From: Bradyrhizobium iriomotense
GTDB taxonomy: Bacteria; Pseudomonadota; Alphaproteobacteria; Rhizobiales; Xanthobacteraceae
Direction: 5' to 3'
Length of the DNA stretch: 64,000 nt
Assembly: GCF_030160715.1 (NCBI RefSeq)
Contig: NZ_BSOW01000008.1
Span: 1-64,000, forward strand
In this document: positions 43,749 through 52,960 of the stretch, in pieces
Position numbering within the stretch: position 1 is the first letter of the stretch
Layout of the letters: each line of letters opens with the position of its first letter
Notes under the pieces: generated by a model
Databases searched by the model: none
The model's input: only the letters and a program-made list of their open reading frames with translations
What the model was told of the DNA's origin: nothing
Made by a program: the position numbers and the translations under genes

Positions 43749-44603
43749 ATGTCCGACACACAACTCGATCAGAAAGCCTGGCTTACGCGCATCGGCTATT
43801 CTGGGTCGCTCACACCTACGCTTGAGACTCTAAATCAACTTATTTTGGCACACTCGCATTCAATCCCCTACGAAACACTCGATATTATGCTCGGGCAACC
43901 GCCCAAGCTCGACGTACCTACGCTTCAGCACAAGATGATCGCCAGCAGGCGGGGTGGATACTGCTTTGAACAGAACATGCTGTTTCGGGCCGGGCTTCGG
44001 TCGCTCGGCTACAGGATCACAAGCCTTCAAGGGCGTGTCGTGCGCGGGCTGGAGATCGACGCACCGCGCCCGGCCATCCACATGCTGCTGAAAGTGGAGC
44101 TGCCGGAGGGAATTTATCTGGCGGATGTCGGCTTCGGCAATCTCGCGCCGACCTGCGCACTCTTGCTCGCACCGCAGATTGAGCAAGAGACACCGCACGA
44201 GGTTATGCGCTTTATCGATGTTGGCGGAGAGCTGACGCTCCAAGCGCGGCTCAAGCAGGGCTGGCAGCACATTTACCGGGTCGTTCCTTATCCGCGGTAC
44301 GATGGCGAATACGAGATCACCAACTGGTACACCGCGACCCATCCTGACACGCCGTACCAGTGCAACATCATCGTGGCGAAGCCGGGGCCGAACAGGCGCC
44401 GGATCACCATGTACAACGCGCGTGTCACCGTCCGCGACGCGGAGGGGCATGCCGAGAAGCGCTGGCTCGCGACCGAGAGGGAGTTTAGGGACGTGCTGCG
44501 CGGCGAATTCGAACTAAACATGTCCGATCAACAGATTGACGAGTGCGTCGCGGTTATGAAAGCAAAAGGGACGGGAGACGCTCCGCACCCATTCTTTGCT
44601 TAG
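43749..44603 (+). CDS. nat: Arylamine N-acetyltransferase
   Basis: 284 residues from ATG 43749. The catalytic triad is visible: C72 in RRGGYCFEQN, H111 in RPAIHMLL, D126 in YLADVGFGN. The SIPYETLDIMLG motif near residue 40 is also typical. It transfers acetyl from acetyl-CoA to arylamines or hydrazines in the cytoplasm. Single gene; neighbours are unrelated small genes. Confidence 0.92.
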   Translation: MSDTQLDQKAWLTRIGYSGSLTPTLETLNQLILAHSHSIPYETLDIMLGQPPKLDVPTLQHKMIASRRGGYCFEQNMLFRAGLRSLGYRITSLQGRVVRGLEIDAPRPAIHMLLKVELPEGIYLADVGFGNLAPTCALLLAPQIEQETPHEVMRFIDVGGELTLQARLKQGWQHIYRVVPYPRYDGEYEITNWYTATHPDTPYQCNIIVAKPGPNRRRITMYNARVTVRDAEGHAEKRWLATEREFRDVLRGEFELNMSDQQIDECVAVMKAKGTGDAPHPFFA

Positions 44604-44880
44604 GCTCCCCTCAAGCCAACGTCGGCAACGGGTCAAAGCGCTGGTTGGACAGACGGCCAACTGCTTCCCGTCTACCCCGATAAGCCGACAATTTCAGAGC
44701 CCGCCGGGACTTCGCATTAGGGAGCCAGAAGCCGACATCACCAAGATCAAGAGGAAGCGGAAGCAACAAAACTGGTTGCTGAATTGGATCGTGACGGCCC
44801 ACGGCACCCAACAGGGCCTGTCTTTCGTTCAAAAGGAAACTGGGCTGACATGTTCCAACTGTGGGCGGGCAGTACCAAGA

Positions 44881-45174
44881 ATGACAGATCGAGGCTGGGG
44901 GTGGCCTTTCGACGATCCTATATCGGTTGACGGCCGCAAGCCGGTGAGGCTGCGCGATGCCGGCAAGTACATTGCCGCCCTTCCCAAGCGCGAGCACGAC
45001 GCGCCGGAATGGCGAGCAGCGATGGAGGCGCTGATGCTGGTGGCCGAGCAAGGCGGCCCAACCATGTTCGCCCGGATCGGCATCATGCGAGCCTTCAACC
45101 GCGGGAAGCCGCCGCCAGATTCCGAGCCAAGACGCAAGAAGGCCAAGGCGTACCGGGTGGTGACCACTCGGTGA
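44881..45174 (+). CDS. Small hypothetical protein
   Basis: 97 residues from ATG 44881; the frame is open upstream to 44596 but that part is unlike protein. MTDRGWGWPFDDPISVDGRK, then LRDAGKYIAALPKREHDAPEWRAAMEALMLVAEQGGPTMFARIGIMRAFNRG and a basic tail. The core DAGxYIAALPKxExxxxEWxAAxEALxLVAE is a common small Bradyrhizobium type of unknown role. A truncated relative starts at 39004. Confidence 0.65.
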   Translation: MTDRGWGWPFDDPISVDGRKPVRLRDAGKYIAALPKREHDAPEWRAAMEALMLVAEQGGPTMFARIGIMRAFNRGKPPPDSEPRRKKAKAYRVVTTR

Positions 45175-45206
45175 CTGGCGCCGAAGCCACAAGTTGTCGA
45201 GAGAAG

Positions 45207-45403
45207 CCCGCCCCCAAGTCAGGGGAAAATCAACTGGGGGCGGGTGTCTGAGTATGGCTTAATCAGAGCAAGTAGGCAGCAGTCCGTAAGCCTGCCGCCC
45301 GTTTTCACCCTAAGCATCATGAATAGCGCTGTCTGCCCGGTAGCGACAAACGAACGCGGCAAATTGCCACTTATTCCCGGTCTCGACCTTTGACCTATGT
45401 CAA
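45207..45403 (-). repeat. FixK-box/hairpin repeat, copy C
   Basis: Perfect hairpin CCCGCCCCCA (45207-45216) with TGGGGGCGGG (45235-45244), followed on the minus strand by CTTCTCTC. Box TTGACCTATGTCAA at 45390-45403. Internal blocks match copies A and B except for an 8-nt deletion next to the box. Sequence beyond the box is unrelated here: no 31-residue peptide follows. Confidence 0.7.
45390..45403 (-). promoter_or_regulatory. FixK/FNR-type box
   Basis: TTGACCTATGTCAA keeps TTGA-N6-TCAA and has a symmetric TTGACxTAxGTCAA core. In this copy only the hairpin side is conserved, pointing to leftward transcription as the common function. Confidence 0.55.
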
Positions 45404-45435
45404 GCGGATTGAAGCGATCCACGCTGCTGCTTCCC

Positions 45436-45654
45436 TCACGCTGGTGGCGCGCCGTCAAAATGCGAAACACCGACGTTTTCGCATATTGAGACGAACGCCC
45501 TCTTCGCCTCAACGTCGTCAAAGCAGAATCGTGTCCCTTGGACGTCGCGCTCAATCCACCAGTCGATCTTGTTTGCCCGTGAAATGCGGGATGCCTCTCC
45601 GCGCAACTGATCTAATTGCCTTCCGTAGGCTCGAACGATCACCCAATTTGTCAT
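45436..45654 (-). CDS. Small hypothetical protein
   Basis: 72 residues: MTNWVIVRAYGRQLDQLRGE, IDWWIERDVQGTRFCFDDVEAKRAFVSICENVGVSHF. Alpha/beta layout without signal or span. It follows the zinc-ribbon gene 45684-45893 by 29 bp on the same strand, so they may form an operon. Function unknown. Confidence 0.5.
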   Translation of the reverse strand: MTNWVIVRAYGRQLDQLRGEASRISRANKIDWWIERDVQGTRFCFDDVEAKRAFVSICENVGVSHFDGAPPA

Positions 45655-45683
45655 TCTCTAGTCCACAAATTGCATTGCTTTAA

Positions 45684-45893
45684 CTAGCCGTGAGCGCAAT
45701 AGCCCGTGCGACCATTCATCGCGCACGCGCGGTAAGCTATCCCCTCGAAACGCCAGAAAGTCACAGACTCAGTCGCTCCGCAGCGATTGCACGTCAGTCG
45801 CTCCTCGCCGAGCATGTAGCGCCCGCAGATCGCGGAAGCGGCATTTTTGCAAGTTGGACAGATCAACAAAAAATTGCGCATACGCCAGCGCAT
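45684..45893 (-). CDS. Small zinc-ribbon protein
   Basis: 69 residues from ATG 45893 (a GTG at 45911 is also possible). Two cysteine pairs, CPTC and CNRC, 28 residues apart, form a zinc ribbon. A C-terminal YRACAMNGRTGYCAHG adds two cysteines. Probably a small metal- or nucleic-acid-binding protein. No named family recognised. Confidence 0.5.
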   Translation of the reverse strand: MRWRMRNFLLICPTCKNAASAICGRYMLGEERLTCNRCGATESVTFWRFEGIAYRACAMNGRTGYCAHG

Positions 45894-46075
45894 CACCAGA
45901 CCACCCAACACCTTCGAACGCCCCTTCGTGAATCAGGTATCTCGCAGAGGTGGAGGTTAGCGGACCTTTACACACCTGAAGGTTCGGTTGCGAACACAGG
46001 AACCGCGACCACTTGTCCAGGCGAAGTGGCGTCCGTTGCGGGAGCTGCTAAGCTAGGCCCAACTGCGAGAGAGCG

Positions 46076-46555
46076 ATGAGCGATGACGCGAAAGATTCGG
46101 GTCTTGCGGCACTGATCAGCGGCCTTCTGGGCGGCAAGCGCGCTGACGATCAAGCTTCCGGGCCGCATCCGCTCGCTGAAGCTACCCCCTCAGCACTGAC
46201 CGAGCCCGCCACCGCACCTCCGGCGCCGGACATGCCGCCAAAGCCCCAAGAGGAGCCCGCGACCTCGGCAGCGCCATCAGCCAAGCAAGTCGTTCCCTTG
46301 TCCGCCGGTGGCCACGATGAAAAACGAGCGCGATTGCCAGCTGTGGCGATCGCCGACCTCGTCCTTGGTGGGCTTCGCAAAGTAGACGGCTTTCCGAAGT
46401 CCGGGGTCTCGATCACCGTCTACGGAAGTCGCCCCTGGAACGCCATGATCGAGTTCGCACCGTTCTCGACAACTTCCCAGGATGCTTCACGCCTGCGAAA
46501 GGCTTTGCCCGACATCATCTTCAGGCTTCGGCAGTACGTCGATCTCGAAAATTAA
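46076..46555 (+). CDS. Hypothetical protein with a Pro/Ala linker
   Basis: 159 residues. N-terminal helix (SGLAALISGLLGGKRADD), a Pro/Ala/Glu-rich linker (about 28-78), and a C-terminal alpha/beta domain (LPAVAIADLVLGGLRKVDGFPKSGVSITVYG...DIIFRLRQYVDLEN). No signal peptide. Composition is normal for the genome, so likely real; family not recognised. Confidence 0.6.
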   Translation: MSDDAKDSGLAALISGLLGGKRADDQASGPHPLAEATPSALTEPATAPPAPDMPPKPQEEPATSAAPSAKQVVPLSAGGHDEKRARLPAVAIADLVLGGLRKVDGFPKSGVSITVYGSRPWNAMIEFAPFSTTSQDASRLRKALPDIIFRLRQYVDLEN

Positions 46556-46787
46556 GTTCTGCCGATTACGTTCGCCCGCAGCCGACACTCGTCCCCGCGC
46601 TCAGCATGACTTTCGACAATTGGCATTACCTATGGCGGCGGCGGCTGAACTGATAAAGTCGCCCTCTGCCCCACAACACACATATGCACCTCCATAACGG
46701 CGGCGGCAGGACCAGATATCGCCTCGTGGTGATAGCCGTGCGCTCATTGTGGTACAGTGCCGCGAGCCGTAGCCTGGAGAGCAGTCC

Positions 46788-48539
46788 ATGGCACAGCAGC
46801 GGGTCGAACGCAGGCTTGCAGCGATCCTTGCCGCCGACGTGGCTGGTTACAGCCGGCTCATGGGCATGGACGAGGCCGGGACAGCGCGCCGCTTGCGTGA
46901 CCATCTAGCGGCAATGCGGCCAATCGTCGGAAAGCATGACGGACGGATTGTCAAGACCACGGGCGACGGCGTGCTCATTGAGTTCCCATCGGTGGTGGCA
47001 GCAGTCGAATGCGCGATCAAAGTGCAGAAGCTAATGGCCCGACGCAATGCCAAGCTGATCGCGGAACAGCGCGTGCTATACCGCATCGGCATCAATCTCG
47101 GCGAAGTGCTGGTCGAGGGCGATGACATTCTGGGCGATGGTGTCAATATCGCAGCGCGACTCGAAGCAATTGCTGAACCCGGCGGAATATGCTTGTCGCG
47201 TTCCGCATACGAACAGGTCAAGAGTAAGATCGACACCCAGTACGCTGATATGGGTGAGCAGCGCTTGAAAAATATCGCTGACCCGTTGCAGGTATTTCGG
47301 GTCAACGTCGGCTTGGCCGCTGCCGCGTCGGCTCCGCCAACCCTGCCATTGCCGGACAGGCCGTCGATCGTGGTCCTGCCTTTCACGAACCTCAGCGACG
47401 AACCGGAGCACGCGTACTTCGCGGACGGCGTCACCGAGGATCTCACCACGGCGCTGTCCCGGCTTCGCTGGCTCTTCGTCATCGCCCGCAACTCGGCCTT
47501 TGTCTACAAAGACAAAGCCGTCGATGTGAGGACAATCGCCCGCGATCTGGGCGTGCGCTACGCGCTGGAGGGCAGCGTACGCACCGCTGGCCAGCGCATC
47601 CGCATCACAGGTCAGCTCATCGATGGGGAGACGGCCAAGCACATCTGGGCGGAGAAATACGATCGTCAACTGCACGACATCTTCACGGTCCAGGACGAGA
47701 TCACGGAAAACATCGTTGCCGCGATCGAGCCGCACCTCTACGCCCAGGAGGGCTATCGTGCCGCCCGACAGCCGCCTGAAAGCGTCGATGTCTGGGGACT
47801 CGTGGTCCGCGCCATCGACCTTATTAACAAGTTTGGCCGCAAGCACAACGAAGAGGCACAACGCTTGCTGCGCCGCGCCATAGAGATTGACCCGAACTAT
47901 GCGCGAGCGCACGCCACTCTCAGCTGGGCGATCTGGTGGGCCACGCTCTACTATTACGTTGAAGACCGCTCCGAGGGCTACAGGCAGAGCGCCTTGCGTG
48001 CCCAGGAGGCGTTGCGTCTTGACCAGGGCGAGCCGTGGGCCCACATGACCGTCGGCCTCAACTTGAGCACCTCCCGCCAACACCAGCGCGCGCTGGCCGA
48101 GCACCAGGCCGCCCTCAACCTCAATCCCAGCTTCGCGCTCGCGCACACGGCTTATGGCTGGGCGTTGTTGCGGGCAGGTCGCTTCGATGATGCGATCGCC
48201 GAAACTGCAAAAGCGCTTCGCATGAGCCCATTGGATTCCTTTTCCGGCCTTTACACCACGATCCACGGCTTGGCGTTGCTCGCGGCGCGACGCTTCGCGG
48301 AGGCGCTGCCGTATCTCCGGGCATCAGTCGCCGCCGATGCCGAATTCGCTGGGCACTACAATGCGCTCATCAGCTGTTGCGGGCATCTCGGCCTGATCGA
48401 AGAGGCGGTGGAATTCACCGCCCGCCGCAACACGGTCGGGCCACCGCTGAGGGTGGGCGTGCTGCGCGACAATCTGCGCGGCTTCGCCCATTGCGAGGTG
48501 TTCGCGGAGGGCTTGATCAAGGCCGGCATTCCCGAATAG
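46788..48539 (+). CDS. Class III adenylate/guanylate cyclase with TolB-like and TPR domains
   Basis: 583 residues. The cyclase domain is about 5-170, with metal aspartates in AADVAGYSRLM and TTGDGVLIEFPS and the GDxVNIAARLE motif. Next comes a TolB-like beta domain (about 185-310, SIVVLPFTNLSDEPEHAYFADGVTEDL). TPR helices fill residues 350-583 (repeat units such as NYARAHATLSWAIWWATLYY and FALAHTAYGWALLRAGRFDDAI). This architecture is expanded in rhizobia. It should make cyclic AMP from ATP in response to an unknown protein partner bound by the TPRs. No membrane span. Confidence 0.92.
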   Translation: MAQQRVERRLAAILAADVAGYSRLMGMDEAGTARRLRDHLAAMRPIVGKHDGRIVKTTGDGVLIEFPSVVAAVECAIKVQKLMARRNAKLIAEQRVLYRIGINLGEVLVEGDDILGDGVNIAARLEAIAEPGGICLSRSAYEQVKSKIDTQYADMGEQRLKNIADPLQVFRVNVGLAAAASAPPTLPLPDRPSIVVLPFTNLSDEPEHAYFADGVTEDLTTALSRLRWLFVIARNSAFVYKDKAVDVRTIARDLGVRYALEGSVRTAGQRIRITGQLIDGETAKHIWAEKYDRQLHDIFTVQDEITENIVAAIEPHLYAQEGYRAARQPPESVDVWGLVVRAIDLINKFGRKHNEEAQRLLRRAIEIDPNYARAHATLSWAIWWATLYYYVEDRSEGYRQSALRAQEALRLDQGEPWAHMTVGLNLSTSRQHQRALAEHQAALNLNPSFALAHTAYGWALLRAGRFDDAIAETAKALRMSPLDSFSGLYTTIHGLALLAARRFAEALPYLRASVAADAEFAGHYNALISCCGHLGLIEEAVEFTARRNTVGPPLRVGVLRDNLRGFAHCEVFAEGLIKAGIPE

Positions 48540-48615
48540 GCGCCGTCCTTCAAGATATATTCGACAGAGATAGAGTGTGGCGCTCGGCTTGCCAGAACGC
48601 CCGCGAGAAATGCGC

Positions 48616-48993
48616 TCAACTGTTGGATCGGTTGAGGGCTCGATCGACACATTGAAGGAGGATCTCTCCGTCGAAAGGCTTCGTGAGAAAGCAGATGGCC
48701 CCGCCCGCGAGCGCCCTCTCCTGGATTCGAGGATCCGGAAAAGCGGTAATAAAGATGACAGGCGTTTCACGATGTGTGGACGCCAATCGGCTCTGCAACT
48801 CGAGACCGCCGATGCCCGGCATCTGAACATCAGAAATGACACAGGACGTTTCGCCGAGTTCGGGGGACTGCAGAAACTCTTCAGCCGACGCAAAACTCCG
48901 GGCAGCGAATCCGAACGCCATCATGAGCGTTGCCGTCGAGCGGCGAATGGATTGATCGTCATCGACAATCGCAATGAGAGCTTTTTTTGCCAT
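48616..48993 (-). CDS. Single-domain response regulator
   Basis: 125 residues, one receiver domain: acidic pocket VDDDQS (residues 10-15), phospho-acceptor D55 in SDVQMPG, T in FITAFPD and K in FLTKPFDG. It resembles the receiver of FixJ/NodW-type regulators but has no output domain. It stands divergent from a PAS histidine kinase (49308-50579), its probable partner. Confidence 0.85.
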   Translation of the reverse strand: MAKKALIAIVDDDQSIRRSTATLMMAFGFAARSFASAEEFLQSPELGETSCVISDVQMPGIGGLELQSRLASTHRETPVIFITAFPDPRIQERALAGGAICFLTKPFDGEILLQCVDRALNRSNS

Positions 48994-49307
48994 TGCCAGG
49001 TGCTTTTAGAACAGTGGTGGTGTTTGCACAAGACTAGGGACTCGACGAGGCATTCTTCGCAAACGGCCTCGCGACCTTACTTTCGTCAACTGCACAACCA
49101 ATCACACAGGCTCGCAAAGCGGGCGAGTGTTGGTACGGACCTACCATCGGCAAAACCTCCGTGCCGATCGGCACGCGAGATTGAACACCCGCCAAAATCG
49201 TAGTAGCGTTCTGCCTTTGTACATCAGCGTCATAGTGGCGACCGCAAAGTGGACGCGGATGGCTGCCTCGATATGAGGTCGTGAAGCCGGTTGGCCCGAG
49301 CATCCCA
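48994..49307. promoter_or_regulatory. Divergent promoter region with a 16-bp palindrome
   Basis: The gap between the response regulator and histidine kinase has no gene. It carries the perfect dyad CGTGCCGATCGGCACG at 49160-49175, an operator candidate placed to act on both genes. Confidence 0.45.
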
Positions 49308-50579
49308 ATGTCGCAACCGGAATTTGAAGCGCACTATGACGCACTGAAGCGAGAGATTGATGCTCTTGAAGCGGACCTCGCGGAGCCAAAAGCACGCAAG
49401 CATTTTGCAGACGTGAGGCAGCGGATCGAAGCGCTCTACGAGACGTTGCGAGAGAACCATCTGCTCCTGCACACCGTCCTCGAAAACAGCGCCGCGAGTA
49501 TTTACGCCAAACGCAAGGATGGTCGCTATATCTTCCTCAACCGAGGCATGGAGTTGCTGTGCAACGTGACTCGGGAGCAGTGCCTCGGCAGAACAGACTT
49601 CGACGTGTTTCCCCTAGAAATCGCCCAGCAGTATCGAAGCAATGACGTCGCCGCCATGAGGACGGGCAAGCTGTCGGAATCCGAGGAAATGTCGAAGACA
49701 CCTGCAGGTGACCGGTTGCTCCTATCAAAGAAGGTACCGCTAATTTCAGACGCCGGCGAAGTCCAGGGAATTTGCGGCATCTCGACGGACATAACGGACC
49801 TGCGACGGACCGAACGCGCCCTGCGCGAGGCGGTTGAGACACTGCAGCGCGAACGAGACAACAAACTGCTGAATGTCGAGGCGGCGACAGCGTCCATCGC
49901 CCACGAAGTACGCCAACCCCTGGGGGCTATTGCGACAGGCGGCCTTGCGGGAATACGATTTCTTGGAATGATGCCGCCCGATCTTGACGAGTTGCGGGCG
50001 ATTCTGAATGGGATCATCACCGACTGCCATCACGCGAGCGAGGTCTTCGACAGCATCGGCGGCCTTTTTAAGAAGGTCGATCACAGCCGACGACCGGTCG
50101 ATGTCAACGAGATTGCACGTGGCGTGCTGCAATCGCTTCACGGACAGTTGAGGGATCACGGCGTCGCGACCGAAACCGAACTTGCATCCGATCTGCCGCT
50201 GATCGAAGGTCATCAGGGTCAGTTGCGACAGGTGGTCTTCAACCTGGTCCACAATGCGATCGATGCCATGGCCACCACAACGGATAAAGCACGCCTGCTG
50301 CGGGTGAGCACACAGCCTCGGGATCGCAACACAATCGTGGTCGCAGTTGAGGATTCAGGCCCTGGGATTGATTCTGGACGTTTGAACAACATATTTGATG
50401 CATTCGTCACGACCAAGGCAAATGGAATGGGATTGGGCCTCGCGATCTGCCGCATGATCGTTCAGCGCCACGGCGGACAACTTTCGGCATCGTCAGACGG
50501 CAAGACCGGCGCGCGCGTCCAATTCGTTCTGCCGGTCGGATTGGTGGATACTGCACAGGCGCGCAACGTCAGCCATTGA
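49308..50579 (+). CDS. PAS-domain sensor histidine kinase
   Basis: 423 residues from ATG 49308 (a GTG at 49281 is the alternative). A coiled-coil head (about 10-55), one PAS/PAC domain (about 60-180, ending GICGISTDITDLRRTERAL), phospho-acceptor H in ASIAHEVRQPLGAI, N-box NLVHNAIDAM, G-boxes DSGPGID and GMGLGLAICRMI. No membrane span, so it is a cytosolic FixL/NodV-style kinase; no haem-binding motif is evident. Probable partner is the receiver protein at 48616-48993. Confidence 0.9.
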   Translation: MSQPEFEAHYDALKREIDALEADLAEPKARKHFADVRQRIEALYETLRENHLLLHTVLENSAASIYAKRKDGRYIFLNRGMELLCNVTREQCLGRTDFDVFPLEIAQQYRSNDVAAMRTGKLSESEEMSKTPAGDRLLLSKKVPLISDAGEVQGICGISTDITDLRRTERALREAVETLQRERDNKLLNVEAATASIAHEVRQPLGAIATGGLAGIRFLGMMPPDLDELRAILNGIITDCHHASEVFDSIGGLFKKVDHSRRPVDVNEIARGVLQSLHGQLRDHGVATETELASDLPLIEGHQGQLRQVVFNLVHNAIDAMATTTDKARLLRVSTQPRDRNTIVVAVEDSGPGIDSGRLNNIFDAFVTTKANGMGLGLAICRMIVQRHGGQLSASSDGKTGARVQFVLPVGLVDTAQARNVSH

Positions 50580-50612
50580 CTGTTTCGGTTTTCTGGCGAA
50601 CGAGGAGGCCGG

Positions 50613-51701
50613 ATGAGTTCGCCAGCCGCCATAGCGCTCGATCATGTAACCAAGGTCTACGACAAACCTGTCGTGTCCGATATTTCGTTGGAGGTGCCGG
50701 AGGGAAGCTTCGTCACGGTGCTGGGGCCTTCCGGCTCTGGCAAGAGCACGATATTGCAAATAATCGGTGGCTTCCTGCAGCCGACCGCAGGCCGTATTCT
50801 CTTCGCCGGTACGGACATGACGGCGCTTCCGCCCAACAAGCGGCCATGCAACACGATCTTTCAGGACCTCGGCCTGTTTCCGCACATGACAGTTGCCGAG
50901 AACGTGGCCTATGGTCTTAAGGTACGTGGCGTCGACCCAGCCACGCGGCGCAAGTGCACGGCGGAGATGCTCGCTATCGTTGCCCTTGAAGGCTACGAGC
51001 GGCGCCCCATACACCAGCTTTCCGGAGGCCAGCGCCAACGCGTGGCGCTGGCCCGAGCGCTGGTGCTCGACCCTGCTGTACTTCTGCTCGACGAGCCATT
51101 AACGGGGCTCGATGAGCGATTGCGCCAGCAACTGCGCGGCGAGATCAGTCGTCTGCACCGACGGCTCGGCGCGACCATCCTTGCCGTCACTCACAATCAG
51201 GATGAGGCTCTATCTCTAAGCGATCGAATTATAGTCTTGCGAGCGGGCCGCATCGAACAGATCGGTACGCCGCGCGAAATCTTCGAACGACCGGCCAATG
51301 CCTTCGTCGCGCGGTTCGTTGGGTTCGACGCAATATTGAAGCCGGAGTGCGTCGATTCCGGCATTGCCGACTGGCATGCGCGCGTAGCTGGACGGGATAT
51401 CCGCTGTGAGCCGCCCGTCAGCCGTGACCCGGCGAACGGTTATGTGCTGGTCCTCCGACCCGAGCGGATCAGGATCGCGCACCCGAAAGAACGAAGTGAT
51501 CTCGGGCCACTCACGGTCATTTCCACCGCCTACAAGGGCCGGGACGTCGAGGTTGAGAGCCGCTTGGTTGACGGTCAAGCGCTCAAATTTCTCATCTCCG
51601 CGGACTCGGGTGTCGCGGTACCCGCATCAGGCAGCAGCATCGAGATTGTTTGGGAACCCATAAAGCCGCTGTTGCTACCGGACGCGCTCGTCGAGCCCTG
51701 A
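50613..51701 (+). CDS. Polyamine/spermidine-type ABC importer ATPase
   Basis: 362 residues with GAGGAGG upstream. Walker A GPSGSGKST, Q-loop FQDLGLF, signature LSGGQRQR, Walker B LLLDEPLTGLD, H-loop VTHNQDEAL, then a C-terminal TOBE domain (about 240-360). This is the PotA/MalK-type layout. It energises the permeases 52960-53859 and 53856-54698 with binding protein 51782-52960. Confidence 0.9.
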   Translation: MSSPAAIALDHVTKVYDKPVVSDISLEVPEGSFVTVLGPSGSGKSTILQIIGGFLQPTAGRILFAGTDMTALPPNKRPCNTIFQDLGLFPHMTVAENVAYGLKVRGVDPATRRKCTAEMLAIVALEGYERRPIHQLSGGQRQRVALARALVLDPAVLLLDEPLTGLDERLRQQLRGEISRLHRRLGATILAVTHNQDEALSLSDRIIVLRAGRIEQIGTPREIFERPANAFVARFVGFDAILKPECVDSGIADWHARVAGRDIRCEPPVSRDPANGYVLVLRPERIRIAHPKERSDLGPLTVISTAYKGRDVEVESRLVDGQALKFLISADSGVAVPASGSSIEIVWEPIKPLLLPDALVEP

Positions 51702-51781
51702 TATCTGCCCAGCGCCGTCTCTGCAAAGGCGCCTGAATTATGATATGCATCAAGCCGGAAGGCTCCCGAGGAGCTTGGACA

Positions 51782-52960
51782 ATGGCGTACAGCATCGGGA
51801 ATGGCTCTCCACCGGCCGTATTTTCCCAGTTGACACGCCGCCAGCTTGTTCAGAACGGTGTTCTTGGCGCTGGCGCGCTGGCAGTCGGAAGTTTGGGCGG
51901 ATTGCGCGCCGCCCGAGCGTTAGATGATATCAATTTTTGGGCAACCGGCACGCTCGATATCGGCGACGACGGCTGGAGAACCATTGCAAACGACAGCGGT
52001 GTCAAAGTCGACTTCACCGACAACGGCAATGACCCGGGGCCGGTCGTTGCGAAGCTGGTGGCTGGCAACGCAATCGACATTTATGATGTCGGAGGGCTCC
52101 AGGGAGGCAGCGAAAAGGAACTGGCGAGACGCGGCCTGATTGCGCCTTGGGACATTTCGCAAATACCGCATTATGCGAGCGTGTGGCAGTGGGCGAAGGA
52201 CATTCCCTACCTGACCCACGATGGCAAGGTCTACGGAATTCCGACCGTCATCAATGCCGATTCCATGATCGCCGTAAGGGACAAGGTTGGCAGCGTCGAC
52301 AGCTACGGCGTCATCTTTGATCCGAAGCTGAAGGGCAAGACCGCCATGGAAGACGCCTGGATCAATAGCGTCACCTTTACCGCCATTTATCTGAAGAACT
52401 CCGAGAATGCGAAGATTGCCGAGCCCGGCAACCTGACCGCTGACGAACTCGGGCTGGTCATGGAATTCCTGATCAAGCACAAGCGGGACCGCCAGTTCCG
52501 CACGTTCTGGAACGGTTGGGAACAAGGTCTCCAGCTCCTGGCCAGCCAGGAGGTCTGGGTGATGACCGGCTGGGAACCCATCCTTTATGCTGCGCGGAAG
52601 CGGGGTATCGATTGCTATTATGCCGTGCCGAGGGAAGGCTACGAGGGATGGGCTAACAATACCGTCCTGCTGAAGAGCGCGGTGGTCCGCGGGCGTACGA
52701 AGGCGGCCCATCAGATGGTCAATGCCCTTCTCGCGGGATTCTACGGCTGCAAGCTCGGCCAGCTGCGCGGCTATGTCATTCCCACCGACAACAGCGTCGC
52801 CTACGCGACGGCTCATCCGAATGCTTTCGATCCGGCGGCTGTCCGGGAACTGACCGAGCGTGTGAAGCAAAAGTTTGCCGGCAAGGTCTATTGGCAAAAC
52901 ACCCGGCCGGACAATTTCCAGCTCTACGAAACATGGTGGCAGAAGTTGAGGAACGCGTAG
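51782..52960 (+). CDS. PotD-like periplasmic binding protein
   Basis: 392 residues from ATG 51782, which has GAGGAG 8 nt upstream. A twin-arginine signal (LTRRQLVQNGVLGAGALAVG) exports it folded. The body is a type 2 binding protein of the spermidine/putrescine class: DVGGLQGGSEKELARRGLIAP, YGIPTVINADSMI, VWVMTGWEPILYAARKRG, and the C-terminal ...RPDNFQLYETWWQ. The ligand could be a polyamine or another small cation or organic acid. Last residues overlap the next start (TAGTG). Confidence 0.88.
   Translation: MAYSIGNGSPPAVFSQLTRRQLVQNGVLGAGALAVGSLGGLRAARALDDINFWATGTLDIGDDGWRTIANDSGVKVDFTDNGNDPGPVVAKLVAGNAIDIYDVGGLQGGSEKELARRGLIAPWDISQIPHYASVWQWAKDIPYLTHDGKVYGIPTVINADSMIAVRDKVGSVDSYGVIFDPKLKGKTAMEDAWINSVTFTAIYLKNSENAKIAEPGNLTADELGLVMEFLIKHKRDRQFRTFWNGWEQGLQLLASQEVWVMTGWEPILYAARKRGIDCYYAVPREGYEGWANNTVLLKSAVVRGRTKAAHQMVNALLAGFYGCKLGQLRGYVIPTDNSVAYATAHPNAFDPAAVRELTERVKQKFAGKVYWQNTRPDNFQLYETWWQKLRNA

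Noticed and set aside
44596..44880. Upstream part of the frame leading into 44881-45174
   Set aside because: No ribosome site and unprotein-like composition; the conserved family start MTDRGW begins at 44881.
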